Shown in pieces: positions 55,469-64,000 of a stretch of DNA of 64,000 nt (within the stretch, counting starts at the first letter, position 1; each line of letters starts with the position of its first letter). Source of the stretch: an uncultured Bacteroidales bacterium (lineage in GTDB: Bacteria > Bacteroidota > Bacteroidia > Bacteroidales > UBA932); NCBI GenBank assembly GCA_934691625.1, contig CAKUTA010000011.1:9989-73988 (forward strand), written 5' to 3'. A program made the translations under genes and the position numbers. The notes under the pieces are model-generated. The model did not search any database and had not been told where the DNA came from. It worked only from the letters and a program-made list of their open reading frames with translations.

Positions 55469-56956
55469 ATGCAGAACGCATTTGACAAGATATTGGAGGG
55501 GCTGATTCCTGAAGGGGAGACAGCCCTTCTTGCTGTAAGCGGCGGGATTGATTCCATCTGCATGGCGGAGCTGTTTGTCCGCAGCCGCCTGAACGTGCAT
55601 ATTGCTGTGGCTCATTGCAATTTCCATCTCCGTGGTGCCGAGAGCGATGCAGATGCTGAGCTGGTGCGTTCCTGGGCCTTGGCTCATGGCGCCGTGTTCC
55701 ATTCTGTGGATTTCGATACTGAAAAATATGCGGCAGAACATGCACAGAGCATAGAGATGGCGGCAAGGGAATTGCGCTATGACTGGTTTGCATCGCTTTG
55801 CCTGACGTATGGCTATTATGCTGTGTCAGTGGCACATAATGCGAATGACAATGCAGAGACCCTCATGCTGAATCTCCTCCGCGGGACCGGATTGCGCGGC
55901 ATCTCAGGGATGAGGCCGGTATCTGAAGTACCTGTATCGAAACAGGAACTTGCCGGAGTACGGCTTATACGTCCGCTTCTGCAGTTCAGCCGGGAACTGG
56001 TTTCGGATTATGTCAATGTGTGTCATGCAGCATATCATGATGACAGGACTAATGCCGAGACGGTATATAAGCGTAACCGTATCAGGCATCTTGTCTTTCC
56101 TGTGTTCGAGAGCCTGAACCCTTCATTCCTGAGCACTTTCAGCCGCGAGATGTCTGTATTCTCGCAGGAGAATGCTATAGCGGATGATTATTTCAATGCT
56201 GCCAGATCCCGTGTCTGCGGGATGCCTGAGGCGGGGGAGTGCCTGCGTGTCAATGTCACGGCTCTACGTGCTGAATCTCATTGGGAATATATACTCTATC
56301 GGCTTCTGGAGCCTTTCGGATTCAAGTCCAGGGCGCTTGATCCTGTAGCCGCTCTGGTAAAGGGCTCAGGGACTTTCTCCGGAAAGGAGTTCTATGCTGC
56401 AGGCTACAGGATATTGACATCCGGCGGATGCCTTATTGTCAAGAAAGGCGTAACAGCGGCACGGCGCGGACGGTTGCCTGTACTTCCTGAAATCATTGAA
56501 AGTGATGTATGTTCGATTGTGGAGGGGGCATCTATGTATTCTTTTGGAGGTTATGACGTCAAGGTGTCATTGGTGTCGTCGGACGGTGATGCCGCAAGAC
56601 TGGCGCGGAGGCTTGCATGCTCTTCCGTCCTGGCTGCAGATTCTGGCGCATTGACTTTCCCGTTCCTTATTCGTGGCTGGCGTGCCGGGGACTGGATGCG
56701 TCCGTTGGGGACGCGCGGCAGGAAGAAACTTAGCGATATCTTTATCGACATGAAACTGAACAGGGACGAGAAAGCTCATGCACTGGTAATCGTCTGTCCG
56801 GCAATGGAAAAGAAAAATCCTGCCGGCGAACATGTCGCAGCTGTGTGCGGCTATGCTTCCGGCAGGTTCTATTGTCGTGTGGATGAATATGTAAAGGCTT
56901 CATCAGGGACAGCTTCGCTCGTATGTGTTGAAGCCGTCCCGGGAAAATCTATCTGA
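55469..56956 (+). CDS. tilS: tRNA(Ile)-lysidine synthase
   Basis: A 495-residue PP-loop enzyme. The ATP pyrophosphatase motif SGGIDSICMAEL (about residues 21-32), HNANDNAETLMLNLLRGTGLRGISGM and YKRNRIRHLVFPVFE are typical. The C-terminal domain has LRPLGT-like WMRPLGTRGRKKLSDIFIDMKL. It modifies the wobble C of tRNA-Ile(CAU) to lysidine. It overlaps sppA (convergent) by 8 bases. Confidence 0.96.
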   Translation: MQNAFDKILEGLIPEGETALLAVSGGIDSICMAELFVRSRLNVHIAVAHCNFHLRGAESDADAELVRSWALAHGAVFHSVDFDTEKYAAEHAQSIEMAARELRYDWFASLCLTYGYYAVSVAHNANDNAETLMLNLLRGTGLRGISGMRPVSEVPVSKQELAGVRLIRPLLQFSRELVSDYVNVCHAAYHDDRTNAETVYKRNRIRHLVFPVFESLNPSFLSTFSREMSVFSQENAIADDYFNAARSRVCGMPEAGECLRVNVTALRAESHWEYILYRLLEPFGFKSRALDPVAALVKGSGTFSGKEFYAAGYRILTSGGCLIVKKGVTAARRGRLPVLPEIIESDVCSIVEGASMYSFGGYDVKVSLVSSDGDAARLARRLACSSVLAADSGALTFPFLIRGWRAGDWMRPLGTRGRKKLSDIFIDMKLNRDEKAHALVIVCPAMEKKNPAGEHVAAVCGYASGRFYCRVDEYVKASSGTASLVCVEAVPGKSI

Positions 56957-58715
56957 TATCCAGGATGTAAGGCATTCTGGCGTAGATCCTTTCTGAAGAA
57001 TTCCAGTTCCAGTCTCTATAAGCTTTCTCGACAGGTGCAAAAGGTGTTCCTGCCATGACGCTTGTGGTTCCGGAAAGTGACTCCATTATCATCTCGATGA
57101 TTGTCTGCGGCTTAGGATAGCATGAAATCTGCCAGTCATCCATGTCGGTATCGCCCTGCGTTCCGGCAGCGTATGCCACAGCATCCGAGAGTGTGCCGAG
57201 TTCATCTACCAGACCGATTCTCAGCGCATCGGCACCGGTCCATACGCGCCCCTGAGCGATCTTGTCGATATCTTCAGTGCTCATTCCGCGGCCTGCCGAG
57301 ACGTTCGCGAGGAATGCGTCGTAGATGTCATTGACGGATTTCTGCATGTATGCGACTTCTTGTGCATCAAGCGGGCGGATCATCGAGTACATGTCGCTGT
57401 GTCGACTGGAACCCACGGATGTGACATTGACTTTAAGAAGATCTTTCGCTGTCTTGCTGAAATCTGGAATCATGCTGAATACGCCGATGGAGCCTGTCAA
57501 TGTGGACGGATCAGAGAAGATCCTGTCGCAGCTGTTGGAAATCCAGTATCCGCCTGATGCTGCGTAGCTTCCGTAGGATGCGATTACGGGCTTGTCTTTG
57601 CGGAGCAGGTCTATCTCGCTCTTTATCTTTTCTGATGCGAGCACGCTTCCTCCTGGTGATGCGACCCTGAACACAACAGCCTTCACTGTCGAATCCGCGC
57701 GGACGTCTGCGATGAGTGATGCGAAACGGTCACCCGCCACAGCCTGCTTGTCGCTTCCGTCCACGATCTCCCCCTCGGCGAAGATTATTGCTATTTTCTT
57801 CTTGGCGACGGTCTGTGCTGCAGAGGTTACGGTCACGTAATCCTTGAACGGAATCATCTGCACATCATTGTAGCTGTCCTTCACTGCGAGAGATGCAAGC
57901 TTGTCTTTCATTTCCTCTTTTGTCACGAGCTCATCTACAAGTGAGTTGGACAGGAAATCCAGAGGCACGCAGAGGCAGAGGTTGTCTATCAGGCTGTCAA
58001 GCTGGCGGCGTGATAGCTCTCGGCTTTCGCAGATCTCTTTGGCGAGGTTGTCCCAGATGGAGTTTATCATTTCCTGGTTCTGCTCCATGTTCTCGTCGCT
58101 TGGCTTGTTCTTTATGTACATTTCACCGGCGGACTTGTATTTCCCGTGGCGGATGAGCTGGACATTGACTCCCAGCTTGTCCAGAAGGTCTTTCAGGAAG
58201 AACATCTGTGTGCCGACGCCGGTCATCATGCTGGTACCTCCACAGTAGCTTCCCATGTATATCTTGTCCGCTACGGAAGCGAGGTAGTATGCACCGGTTG
58301 TCGGGTTCTCGAGGTATGCGACTACAGCTTTCCCGCTTTTCCTGAAGTCTGTGAGCGCACGGCGGAGCTCCTCGATCTGAGCGATGCCTGCATTGAACCC
58401 CTCAGGTTTGAGGTAGATATGCTGTATGGACGGGTCTGCGGCTGCCGCCTTGATTGACTGTACCGCGTCCCAGAGCCCGATGGACTGTGTCTCGTCACCC
58501 TGGAGAACTGCCATAGGGTTTACTTCCTGTGTCTGCTCTGACATCGCGACCTTGCCCAGGTCCATAAGCAGTACGCCTGACCGTGGCATTACAGGGGTGC
58601 TGCTTCCAAGGGAAGCGACTGCTCCGATGCATCCGAAAAACAGGATTGATCCGATGATCCCCATGATGAACAGGCCGCAAATCACGGCCAATGTCATTTT
58701 AACAAAATCTTTCAT
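56949..58715 (-). CDS. sppA: Signal peptide peptidase SppA, 67-kDa type
   Basis: A 588-residue membrane protease with one N-terminal helix (about 8-35) and two tandem S49 domains. The catalytic dyad is visible: Lys194 in GKYKSA in the first domain and Ser387 in ASGGYWIS in the second. TLTGSIGVF is also conserved. It degrades signal peptides after cleavage. It is convergent with tilS and diverges from hisS; a -7 element TACCTTTG is at 58825-58818. Confidence 0.95.
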   Translation of the reverse strand: MKDFVKMTLAVICGLFIMGIIGSILFFGCIGAVASLGSSTPVMPRSGVLLMDLGKVAMSEQTQEVNPMAVLQGDETQSIGLWDAVQSIKAAAADPSIQHIYLKPEGFNAGIAQIEELRRALTDFRKSGKAVVAYLENPTTGAYYLASVADKIYMGSYCGGTSMMTGVGTQMFFLKDLLDKLGVNVQLIRHGKYKSAGEMYIKNKPSDENMEQNQEMINSIWDNLAKEICESRELSRRQLDSLIDNLCLCVPLDFLSNSLVDELVTKEEMKDKLASLAVKDSYNDVQMIPFKDYVTVTSAAQTVAKKKIAIIFAEGEIVDGSDKQAVAGDRFASLIADVRADSTVKAVVFRVASPGGSVLASEKIKSEIDLLRKDKPVIASYGSYAASGGYWISNSCDRIFSDPSTLTGSIGVFSMIPDFSKTAKDLLKVNVTSVGSSRHSDMYSMIRPLDAQEVAYMQKSVNDIYDAFLANVSAGRGMSTEDIDKIAQGRVWTGADALRIGLVDELGTLSDAVAYAAGTQGDTDMDDWQISCYPKPQTIIEMIMESLSGTTSVMAGTPFAPVEKAYRDWNWNSSERIYARMPYILDIR

Positions 58716-58817
58716 ATAAATTAAAGGTTTTCATGAATGTTTTTCTGTCGTATTGTCTGCAGAGGCCTTGAGCCGGAGGACTGCCATAAATTGTCCATAT
58801 AGGCTTCTGCAGTTACA

Positions 58818-58825
58818 CAAAGGTA
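58818..58825 (-). promoter_or_regulatory. -7 element of sppA
   Basis: TACCTTTG on the minus strand, about 100 bases before the sppA ATG. Confidence 0.45.
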
Positions 58826-58857
58826 AAAAATAATCATAGATTCTTACTATTTATTGT

Positions 58858-58865
58858 TACTTTTG
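58858..58865 (+). promoter_or_regulatory. -7 element of hisS
   Basis: TACTTTTG on the plus strand, about 60 bases before the hisS ATG. No clear TTTG at -33. Confidence 0.5.
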
Positions 58866-58926
58866 TAATTTACAGAGCTGTTCCGGTGTCATGCCGGAGG
58901 TGGCTTTTCAATAAACGTGAAATATT

Positions 58927-60333
58927 ATGGCACAGAAACCGTCAATTCCAAAGGGAACAAGAGACTTCGGCCAGGAGGAAATGGCCGCCAGAAATTATAT
59001 ATTCGACACAATCCGTTCAGTTTACAGGGCTTACGGATATGTGCAGATCGAGACACCTGCGATGGAGAACCTTTCCACGCTTCTCGGAAAGTATGGTGAT
59101 GAGGGGGACAAGCTGCTCTTCAGAATCCTGAACAGCGGCGATGCTTTCGGGCATGTTGACCTGGACAGCTGCAGAAATGAGGATAGTTCATTGAACAGCG
59201 CCAAGGTGTCTGCCGAGGTCTGCGAGAAGGGGCTGCGGTATGACCTGACTGTTCCGTTTGCCCGTTATGTGGTTCAGCATCAGAATGAAATAGCGTTCCC
59301 ATTCAGGCGTTTCCAGATTCAGCCTGTGTGGCGTGCGGACAGGCCTCAGAAAGGACGTTACCGTGAGTTCTACCAGTGCGATGCGGATGTTATCGGAAGC
59401 CGGTCCCAGCTCAATGAACTTGAGCTTGTCCAGATTGTCGATACTGTCTTCTCAAGATTCGGCATCAATGTCGCCATTAAGATAAATAACCGTAAGGTGC
59501 TTACCGGCCTTGCGGAAATCTGCGGATACCCGGACAAGGTAACAGATATAACAGTGGCAATCGACAAACTGGAGAAAGTCGGTCTGGAGGCTGTCGAGGC
59601 TGAGATGAGAGAAAAAGGGCTTGACGACAAGGCTATTGCAGTTATCGAGCCTGTGCTTAAGCTGGAGGGGACTACGGAAGAAAAGATTTCTGTCATGCGT
59701 GGCCTGATGGAAGGAAAATCCGCTTCCGGAATAGTCTCTGAAGAGGGACAGAAGGGCTTGGATGAGCTGGCTGAACTTTTCGGCTTCATCGCCAATGCAG
59801 GCGTTTCCCAGAAGGTGGAGATGGACTTGTCGCTTGCCAGGGGACTGAACTATTATACTGGGGCCATTTTTGAGGTCAAGGCTCTTGACTTCGCTATCGG
59901 AAGTATCTGCGGTGGTGGACGTTATGATAACCTTACAGGTATTTTCGGCCTTCCTGGCATGTCCGGTGTCGGCATATCCTTTGGCGCTGACCGTATCTAC
60001 GATGTCCTTAAGGGGCTGGACAAGTTCCCTAAGGGGCTTGCAGGTTCAGCATCCCTGCTGTTTGCGAATATGGATGCGTCTGTGCTCCCGTATATCGTTC
60101 CGGTAGTCAAGGGGCTGCGCGAAGCAGGAGTGTCATGCGAGATCTATCCTGACCAGGCGAAGCTGAAGAAGCAGTTCGACTATGCAGACAAGAAGGGCAT
60201 CCCGTTTGTATCCATCAATGGCGGTGATGAGGCGGCTGCCGGTCAGGTCAATGTGAAGAATCTCTCGACCGGTGAGCAGAAGTCTTTCGTAAAGGATGAC
60301 GTCGCCGGCATCATAGCCTTTATCCGTGGCTGA
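58927..60333 (+). CDS. hisS: Histidyl-tRNA synthetase
   Basis: A 468-residue class II synthetase with KGTRDFG (motif 1 region), [38 protein letters not shown] (motif 2), [16 protein letters not shown] and [16 protein letters not shown] (histidine motifs), and the C-terminal anticodon domain. Charges tRNA-His. Own promoter likely; diverges from sppA. Confidence 0.97.
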   Translation: MAQKPSIPKGTRDFGQEEMAARNYIFDTIRSVYRAYGYVQIETPAMENLSTLLGKYGDEGDKLLFRILNSGDAFGHVDLDSCRNEDSSLNSAKVSAEVCEKGLRYDLTVPFARYVVQHQNEIAFPFRRFQIQPVWRADRPQKGRYREFYQCDADVIGSRSQLNELELVQIVDTVFSRFGINVAIKINNRKVLTGLAEICGYPDKVTDITVAIDKLEKVGLEAVEAEMREKGLDDKAIAVIEPVLKLEGTTEEKISVMRGLMEGKSASGIVSEEGQKGLDELAELFGFIANAGVSQKVEMDLSLARGLNYYTGAIFEVKALDFAIGSICGGGRYDNLTGIFGLPGMSGVGISFGADRIYDVLKGLDKFPKGLAGSASLLFANMDASVLPYIVPVVKGLREAGVSCEIYPDQAKLKKQFDYADKKGIPFVSINGGDEAAAGQVNVKNLSTGEQKSFVKDDVAGIIAFIRG

Positions 60334-60376
60334 TATCTCGACAATGCAGAAGTTCTAAAGCGTTGCATTCGGATTT

Positions 60377-61268
60377 ATGGAAAAGAATAACGGCAATATC
60401 GTATGGGGCTATGCTGCCGGAATAATCACCGGAGTCACATACGGTCTTAATCCTTTGTTCGCAAAACCGCTCCTTTCTATGGGGGTATCTGTTGACACAA
60501 TGCTGTCGATCAGGTATCTGCTGGCGGTAGCCATTCTTGGGGTGTGGCTCCTTTTCAGGAAAGAGACTTTCCGGGTGAACATGGCGCAGTTCGTAAGGCT
60601 ATGCATATTGGGTGTGCTTTTCGCGATGAGCAGCATGCTGCTTTTCGTAGCCTACAATTATATCCCTGCAGGGCTTGCTACGACAATCGTGTTTCTGTAT
60701 CCTGTTCTGGTTGCATTGATAATGGTATTTCTGAAAGTCTATCCGACATGGCAGGTCTGGATGTCCATAGTGCTTACATTTGTCGGGGGTGGTGATTCTG
60801 AGCAAGCCTTCGGGCAATGTCTCATTGAATTTCGTCGGCCTGCTTCTGGCAGGAGGCTCAGCTCTGGCGTATGCGCTGTACCTTGTCATCGTGAATCGCA
60901 GCCGCCGTCTCCGCGCGGTGTCAAGCCATGTCCTGACATTCTATGCTCTGGGCATAGGCTCGCTTCTGTTCATTATTCACAATGCCGTTTCTGGCGGGGA
61001 ATTCCTGGGCGGGATCCATGGCTGGTTCTGCTGGATGAACCTGATAGGACTGGCGATCTTTCCTACACTGGTCTCTCTTCTGACTCTCGCCATAGCAACC
61101 AGGATCATCGGGGCGACAAGGACGTCGGTTCTCGGCGTATTCGAGCCTGTCACAGCGATTGCAGTAGGCGCTATCTTCTTCGGGGAGTCGTTGACCGTCA
61201 ATATTGTAGTAGGAGTCCTGATAACTCTTGCCGCAGTCACGTTCATGGTCGTTACCGGCAAGAAGTAG
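60377..61268 (+). pseudogene. EamA/DMT family transporter with a frameshift
   Basis: The first 137 codons (starting MEKNNGNIVWGYAAGIITG) encode the first EamA repeat up to LTFVG. The second repeat (VVILSKPSGNVSLNF to MVVTGKK) lies in the next frame, from about 60783 to 61268. The switch is at the run of five G at 60784-60788; removing one base restores a 296-residue, ten-helix drug/metabolite exporter. It may be a recent inactivation, a reversible slippage event or a sequencing error. All other codons look intact. Confidence 0.85.
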
Positions 61269-61351
61269 TTCAAAGATGGTCTTGTTGGAGGGCAATGCGC
61301 TGATTATTAGTATATTAATGTTTTTCAAAATTACCTATATGTTAATTTTGA

Positions 61352-61479
61352 AAAATAATACTGTACTGATAATTAACGACTTATGTGATAAACCCTTTAG
61401 ATGGATTCCTGGCCGCGGCTGAATTTTTTTTTGAAGAAAAGTGAAAAAAGTTTGCATTATAAAAAATAATGACTACCTT
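61352..61479. repeat. 128-bp direct repeat, left copy
   Basis: Identical to 63630-63757 at every base. It ends with TACCTT, the first six bases of the tRNA promoter -7 element, which here runs into the insertion (TACCTTCC) and is broken. Interpreted as target-site duplication. Confidence 0.93.
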
Positions 61480-63629
61480 CCCGTCTTTGACACTTAGTTT
61501 TGTAGAAACAAGGATAATTCAAGGCTACAGACCGCCGAGTTGGCGATTTGGGGCCTTTGGATTTTTTCCGACTTTGTAGTAGACAGGCCCTTTTGGAACC
61601 TGCGGCCGAGGGACTTCGAGCCGGTACGCACCTGTCGGTGCTATCCCTCCCACGCCTCAGGCGCGGGCCCCTCCCGTTCACGAAGCCACGGGCGGCTACG
61701 CCGTCCGAAGCCCCTCGGCCATCCGTCCCTAGCGCTTGTCGCTTCCGTCATCATCTTTCTCGCGCTTCTTCGTCTGGGCGATGATGCCCCTCATCTTCTG
61801 TCTGGTGACTATCTGCGTGTCAGTTCTGAACCCTGCGCTGCCGTGGAGATGGTTCGTGAGGTCAGTTCTGGTATATGCCGGGACATATCCTTTACCGTCA
61901 ATGCTGAGGAAGTCCATTGAACGCAACGTGCCCACTATCTCCTCCGTCGTGAAGTGCCTGCCTCCCCGGTTGACCTTCTTCTCCAGATACTTGTATATGA
62001 GCAGGGCAAGGAAGCAGGTGAGGAAGTGAGCCTTGATGCGGTCGTCCCTCCTTACGTAGACCGGTCTGGCGTCGAAGTCAGTCTTCATGATGCGGAAGCC
62101 GTTTTCTATGATCCATCGGCCGCCGTTCAGTTTGATGATGTCCGGTGCAGGATCCTCAAGGTCGGTGCACAGGGCATAGAGGCCGTCGAAGCGGGACTCC
62201 TGGTCTATCATCTCCTGATTGAGGGAGTAGCTTTCTGTCTGCGCGAGCTCTCCGTCCGCTGTGCAGTGCTCTGCCTTGATGAAGCGCTTGGCGTCATTCG
62301 GGCTCTTGCGCTTGGACGTCACGCCCTGTCCTTTCTGCAGCAGGGCGACCGCACGGCTCACCTGCCGTTCGCGCACATAAGAGAGGTACGCCTTGTACTT
62401 GAATGAGAACGTGACGATGATTCGCTGCTCCAGCGTCTCTCCGGTGGACATCTTGGTGGGGTCCCAACGTTCCTTGCAGAAAAGCGTCTCGCAATGCTCC
62501 TTGGAGTCCAGGGTGCTGATGTCGTATTCCTTGTCGGAGCCGGCCGTACGCCACCCCTTGCAGTCCAGCGCCCATTCCTGAAGATATCCCTTGAGCTTCT
62601 TGAGGGACTGCACTGTAACGAATGACCTGCCGCCGACGCTGTCGTTCTTGCGGTTCTCGTATGAAGACAGTCCGCCGTCGGTGCACACCACCAGCTTCGA
62701 CAGGCCGAACCTGTCCTTGAGTATCTGCTCCATAGGCTTGAGCGTGCTGGTCTCGGCCTTGTTTCCCGGCTCGATGCACATCGCCAGCGGAAAGCCGTCA
62801 TGGTCCATGAACAGGCCCATCTGCACGACAGGCAGCGGACGGCCCTCCTTGCAGCGCCCGAACTGTACCAGGCCGCCCTCCTCCTCGCACTCGAAGAAGT
62901 AGTTCGTCAGGTCATAGTACACCACCTGCGTGTTGCGCTTCCAGAGCTTCCGGCTTCGCTTGTATACGTCGGCCTGGATTTCATTGAACTCTTCGGCAAG
63001 CAGCGACAGTGCCCTGTACACCTGCTCCAGAGTGCACTCGGGCCGCTCGAAGAGCTTCCCGGCATCCTCAAGGGAGGACCGCTTCGATCCGGGATACAGT
63101 ATCCTGGTATACACAAGCATGGAAAGGATGCCGTTCAGGTCATACTTGAGCATCTTGTGCTTCTTCGCTATTTTCTTGCAGATATAGTCCAGTCCCAGCT
63201 CATAGTATATCTTCTGCAGGAACAGGTAGCCGCCGTTGTAGCTGCGCTGTTCGCCCTTCTGTATGTACGCTTTCGGGTCATATCCCACAACGACATTCTG
63301 GTTCTCTTCTTTTTCGGCGGCCGTCATCTCCGCGACTCTGGCACGCGCCCACTCAATGGGGTCCTCGCCTCCCAGCTTCTCGCGAAGCTCCTCGACGGTT
63401 CCGAACTTCTCGACGACCTTGGTGGTGCTCTTTCCTTCCTCTGTGCGGTATCCCTTGATGGCATACAAGTATGTGAAGCGTCCGCTTTGTTTCGCTACAA
63501 GTCTCATATTCGTAGTGTTTACCAATATATACCACAAATATAGAAAATAAATTTGACAAAAAAAAGAGTTCTGAACGAACTCTATCAAATATTTTTAACT
63601 TTTTCGGATTTTAAAGTGTTAAACTACCG
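61480..63629 (-). mobile_element. IS1634-type insertion sequence
   Basis: The 2150-bp segment between two identical 128-bp repeats carries one transposase gene. The ends share an imperfect terminal inverted repeat with TTTGACACTT on the left (61486-61495) and TTTAACACTT on the inverted right end. Members of the IS1634 family are known for long target duplications of variable length. The element is clearly GC-richer than the AT-rich flanks. The 250 bases left of the transposase gene are non-coding and GC-rich. Confidence 0.88.
61729..63507 (-). CDS. IS1634/IS4-type DDE transposase
   Basis: The start is the ATG at 63507 (592 residues, MRLVAKQSGRFTYLYAIKG). Catalytic residues: first Asp in VVYYDLTNYFFE, second Asp in LVVCTDGGLSSYE, Glu in GGRWIIENGFRIMKTDF, which fits the Y-(2)-R-(3)-E-(6)-K type signature in modified form. 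Length and ending match intact IS1634-family transposases of Bacteroidota. Codon use is GC-rich at third positions compared with neighbours. The gene appears intact. Confidence 0.93.
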   Translation of the reverse strand: MRLVAKQSGRFTYLYAIKGYRTEEGKSTTKVVEKFGTVEELREKLGGEDPIEWARARVAEMTAAEKEENQNVVVGYDPKAYIQKGEQRSYNGGYLFLQKIYYELGLDYICKKIAKKHKMLKYDLNGILSMLVYTRILYPGSKRSSLEDAGKLFERPECTLEQVYRALSLLAEEFNEIQADVYKRSRKLWKRNTQVVYYDLTNYFFECEEEGGLVQFGRCKEGRPLPVVQMGLFMDHDGFPLAMCIEPGNKAETSTLKPMEQILKDRFGLSKLVVCTDGGLSSYENRKNDSVGGRSFVTVQSLKKLKGYLQEWALDCKGWRTAGSDKEYDISTLDSKEHCETLFCKERWDPTKMSTGETLEQRIIVTFSFKYKAYLSYVRERQVSRAVALLQKGQGVTSKRKSPNDAKRFIKAEHCTADGELAQTESYSLNQEMIDQESRFDGLYALCTDLEDPAPDIIKLNGGRWIIENGFRIMKTDFDARPVYVRRDDRIKAHFLTCFLALLIYKYLEKKVNRGGRHFTTEEIVGTLRSMDFLSIDGKGYVPAYTRTDLTNHLHGSAGFRTDTQIVTRQKMRGIIAQTKKREKDDDGSDKR

Positions 63630-63757
63630 AAAATAATACTGTACTGATAATTAACGACTTATGTGATAAACCCTTTAGATGGATTCCTGGCCGCGGCTGA
63701 ATTTTTTTTTGAAGAAAAGTGAAAAAAGTTTGCATTATAAAAAATAATGACTACCTT
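63630..63757. repeat. 128-bp direct repeat, right copy
   Basis: Identical to 61352-61479. It is continuous with TG, so the -7 element TACCTTTG of the tRNA promoter is complete here. Confidence 0.93.
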
Positions 63758-63759
63758 TG
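63729..63759 (+). promoter_or_regulatory. Promoter of the initiator tRNA gene
   Basis: TTTG at 63729-63732, 19 bases, TACCTTTG at 63752-63759. All but the last two bases lie in the right copy of the duplication. Confidence 0.85.
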
Positions 63760-63773
63760 TAGTCCAATAACAT

Positions 63774-63849
63774 CGCGGGGTAGAGCAGTTGGTAGCTCGT
63801 CGGGCTCATAACCCGGAGGCCGGAGGTTCGAGTCCTTCCCCCGCTACCA
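63774..63849 (+). tRNA. Initiator tRNA-fMet (anticodon CAT)
   Basis: A 76-nt gene including encoded CCA. The acceptor stem CGCGGGG/CCCCGCT leaves C1-T72 unpaired, a hallmark of initiator tRNA; the anticodon stem has the three G-C pairs GGG/CCC around loop CTCATAA. T arm GGAGG-TTCGAGT-CCTTC. Confidence 0.92.
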
Positions 63850-63852
63850 AGA

Positions 63853-63884
63853 CGGATGCTGAGCAATCGGTGTCCGCTTTTTTT
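63853..63884 (+). terminator. Terminator of tRNA-fMet
   Basis: CGGA-TG-CTGA, GCAA tetraloop, TCGG-TG-TCCG, then TTTTTTT. The rest of the window (63885-64000) shows no gene. Confidence 0.8.
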
Positions 63885-64000
63885 ATGTCCATACCTGCCG
63901 TGGAGCGGCTCAGAAGCCCGATTTGGGGTCAGGGGGAAAACCCTGTGTTTAGAATAACTGAAAAAGATGTACCTTTAGGCAAATATAGGTACAAGTATGG

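Noticed and set aside
61570..61650. tRNA-like sequence in the non-coding end of the IS element
   Set aside because: A TTCGAG-type patch is present but no cloverleaf with an acceptor stem can be drawn.
61540..61920. Plus-strand frame over the left end of the IS element
   Set aside because: Overlaps the transposase C-terminus on the other strand and has no recognisable domain.

Overview
This window is a chromosomal segment of a member of the Bacteroidota, most likely order Bacteroidales. The evidence is a SusC/SusD pair, a BACON-domain lipoprotein, many signal-peptidase-II lipoproteins, DUF3078 and WbqC proteins, a eukaryotic/archaeal-type ProRS, and promoters of the Bacteroidota form (TTTG, about 19 nt, TAnnTTTG) in front of many genes. 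Shine-Dalgarno sequences are generally weak, with a striking exception at rpsU. I cannot name genus or species.

Region 1 (1-19.9 kb) is a carbohydrate-utilisation locus. A leftward unit runs susC, susD, an endonuclease/exonuclease/phosphatase (EEP) family protein and a serine-type sulfatase cut by the window start. A divergent rightward unit holds a large BACON lipoprotein, a second EEP lipoprotein and a TIM-barrel, glycosidase-like lipoprotein. A second leftward operon (MFS transporter, sugar isomerase, phosphomannose-isomerase-like protein, ROK kinase) diverges from a GntR repressor followed by a sirtuin. A likely model: the SusC/D system and surface enzymes process a sulfated and possibly phosphorylated glycan, the released sugar enters through the MFS protein, is isomerised and phosphorylated, and the GntR protein senses the sugar through operators in the 17.9-18.1 kb gap.

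Region 2 (20-40.5 kb) is mostly housekeeping: rpsU, an AsmA-like protein, prmA, tRNA-Leu, an RluA-type pseudouridine synthase, a PASTA protein, a LysE-type exporter, lnt, RNase G, a 29-residue COX24-like protein, HU, lon, ung, coaD, a double thioredoxin-fold protein, tRNA-Gln and a GH28-like lipoprotein.

Region 3 (41-60.3 kb) holds the rimP-nusA-infB operon with an intrinsic terminator in its leader, the lipid A cluster lpxD-lpxC-lpxA (lpxC here is not fused to fabZ), outer-membrane proteins, proS, tilS, sppA and hisS.

Region 4 (60.4-64 kb) contains a frameshifted EamA transporter and an IS1634-type insertion sequence flanked by a perfect 128-bp direct repeat. The insertion lies in the promoter of an initiator tRNA gene, and the duplication rebuilds that promoter.

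The observations most worth following up are the IS1634-type insertion, the terminator in the rimP-nusA-infB leader, the paired EEP proteins of the glycan locus, the stand-alone LpxC and the repeat elements between genes. I found no CRISPR array, rRNA gene or prophage.
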